This document shows, one piece after another, positions 14,188 to 14,324 of a stretch of 14,324 nucleotides of DNA; position 1 is the stretch's first letter; each line of letters begins with the position of its first letter. The position numbers were made by a program, and so were the translations under genes. Location: contig JAIYCK010000292.1 of the NCBI GenBank assembly GCA_027488055.1, forward strand, positions 1 to 14,324, in the 5' to 3' direction. This DNA comes from Flavobacteriales bacterium (GTDB lineage Bacteria; Bacteroidota; Bacteroidia; Flavobacteriales_D; Sanyastnellaceae). Below the pieces are notes generated by a model. That model saw nothing but the letters and a program-made list of their open reading frames with translations, ran no database searches and was not told the origin of the DNA.

Positions 14188-14217
14188 CAAAGATAATTAT
14201 TCATTTGAAGAAACAAA
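14188..14217 (-). promoter_or_regulatory. Full promoter of paralog C, four bases before its start
   Basis: On the minus strand TTTG (plus 14214-14217), an 18-base spacer and TATCTTTG (plus 14188-14195) fit the Bacteroidota -33/-7 consensus. Only GGCA separates the box from the ATG, so a leaderless mRNA is predicted. Confidence 0.7.
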
Positions 14218-14289
14218 GATGTGTTTCGATTTCACCTGTAAATCATTGATGGCTCCTTCATGGCAGGATAGGATCAATGGCTTAACGTA

Positions 14290-14324
14290 TTACTCTCCCA
14301 AAACCTTGACGTAGGACAAACGCA
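14290..14324 (-). CDS. Possible 3' end of another minus-strand gene (partial)
   Basis: At the right edge one minus-strand frame reads R-L-S-Y-V-K-V-L-G-E and then TAA (plus 14290-14292). Ten codons are too few to assign a family, and a second frame is open to a stop at 14282-14284. An imperfect inverted repeat (CATTGAT 14244-14250 with ATCAATG 14273-14279) lies just downstream but lacks a T-run. The call is a guess based on protein-like sequence and the shared orientation with the array. Confidence 0.22.
   Translation of the reverse strand, partial: RLSYVKVLGE

Noticed and set aside
14184..14216. In-frame upstream ATG for paralog C
   Set aside because: Its codons overlap the -7 box, and the paralogs A and B start at the M-K-R of the signal peptide.
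14244..14279. Terminator at the right edge
   Set aside because: The inverted repeat has a long mismatched interior and no T-run on either strand.

Overview
The window looks like chromosomal DNA of a Bacteroidota bacterium, most likely a Flavobacteriales-like lineage. The evidence is two proteins with type IX secretion (T9SS) type A sorting tails, a TonB-dependent receptor with an N-terminal carboxypeptidase-regulatory-like domain, a rimP-nusA pair with Bacteroidota-style NusA, A-rich regions without Shine-Dalgarno sequences before start codons, and several perfect TAnnTTTG -7 promoter boxes.

Layout from left to right. Positions 1-287 hold the 3' end of a gene resembling the C-terminus of an SGNH/GDSL-type protein. 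A 554-base AT-rich gap with no convincing gene follows. Positions 842-6939 hold three plus-strand genes for exported proteins: a lamin-tail-domain protein with a T9SS tail, a TonB-dependent outer-membrane receptor, and a large multidomain endonuclease I with a T9SS tail. Together they suggest extracellular DNA capture, cleavage and uptake of products; this is inference. Positions 6963-8843 hold a promoter, a hairpin leader, rimP, nusA and a strong terminator. The infB gene that usually follows nusA is absent here.

After a gap of about 420 bases, dprA (9214-10350) and tRNA-Cys(GCA) (10500-10570) lie on the minus strand, each with its own -7 box candidate. On the plus strand, 10783-11673 encodes a membrane-anchored coiled-coil protein of unknown function, closed by a terminator. 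From 11862 to 14183 the minus strand carries three tandem paralogous genes for small exported proteins of about 220 residues, probably outer-membrane or envelope beta-proteins. The two 153-base spacers between them are nearly identical, and a -7 box sits only four bases before each start codon, which predicts leaderless or nearly leaderless mRNAs. The right edge may hold the last codons of another minus-strand gene.

The points most worth a second look are the tandem paralog array with its conserved spacers and leaderless promoters, the terminator-like hairpins abutting the starts of the TonB-receptor gene and rimP, and the nuclease/receptor/lamin-tail cluster. No CRISPR array, insertion sequence or phage gene was seen.
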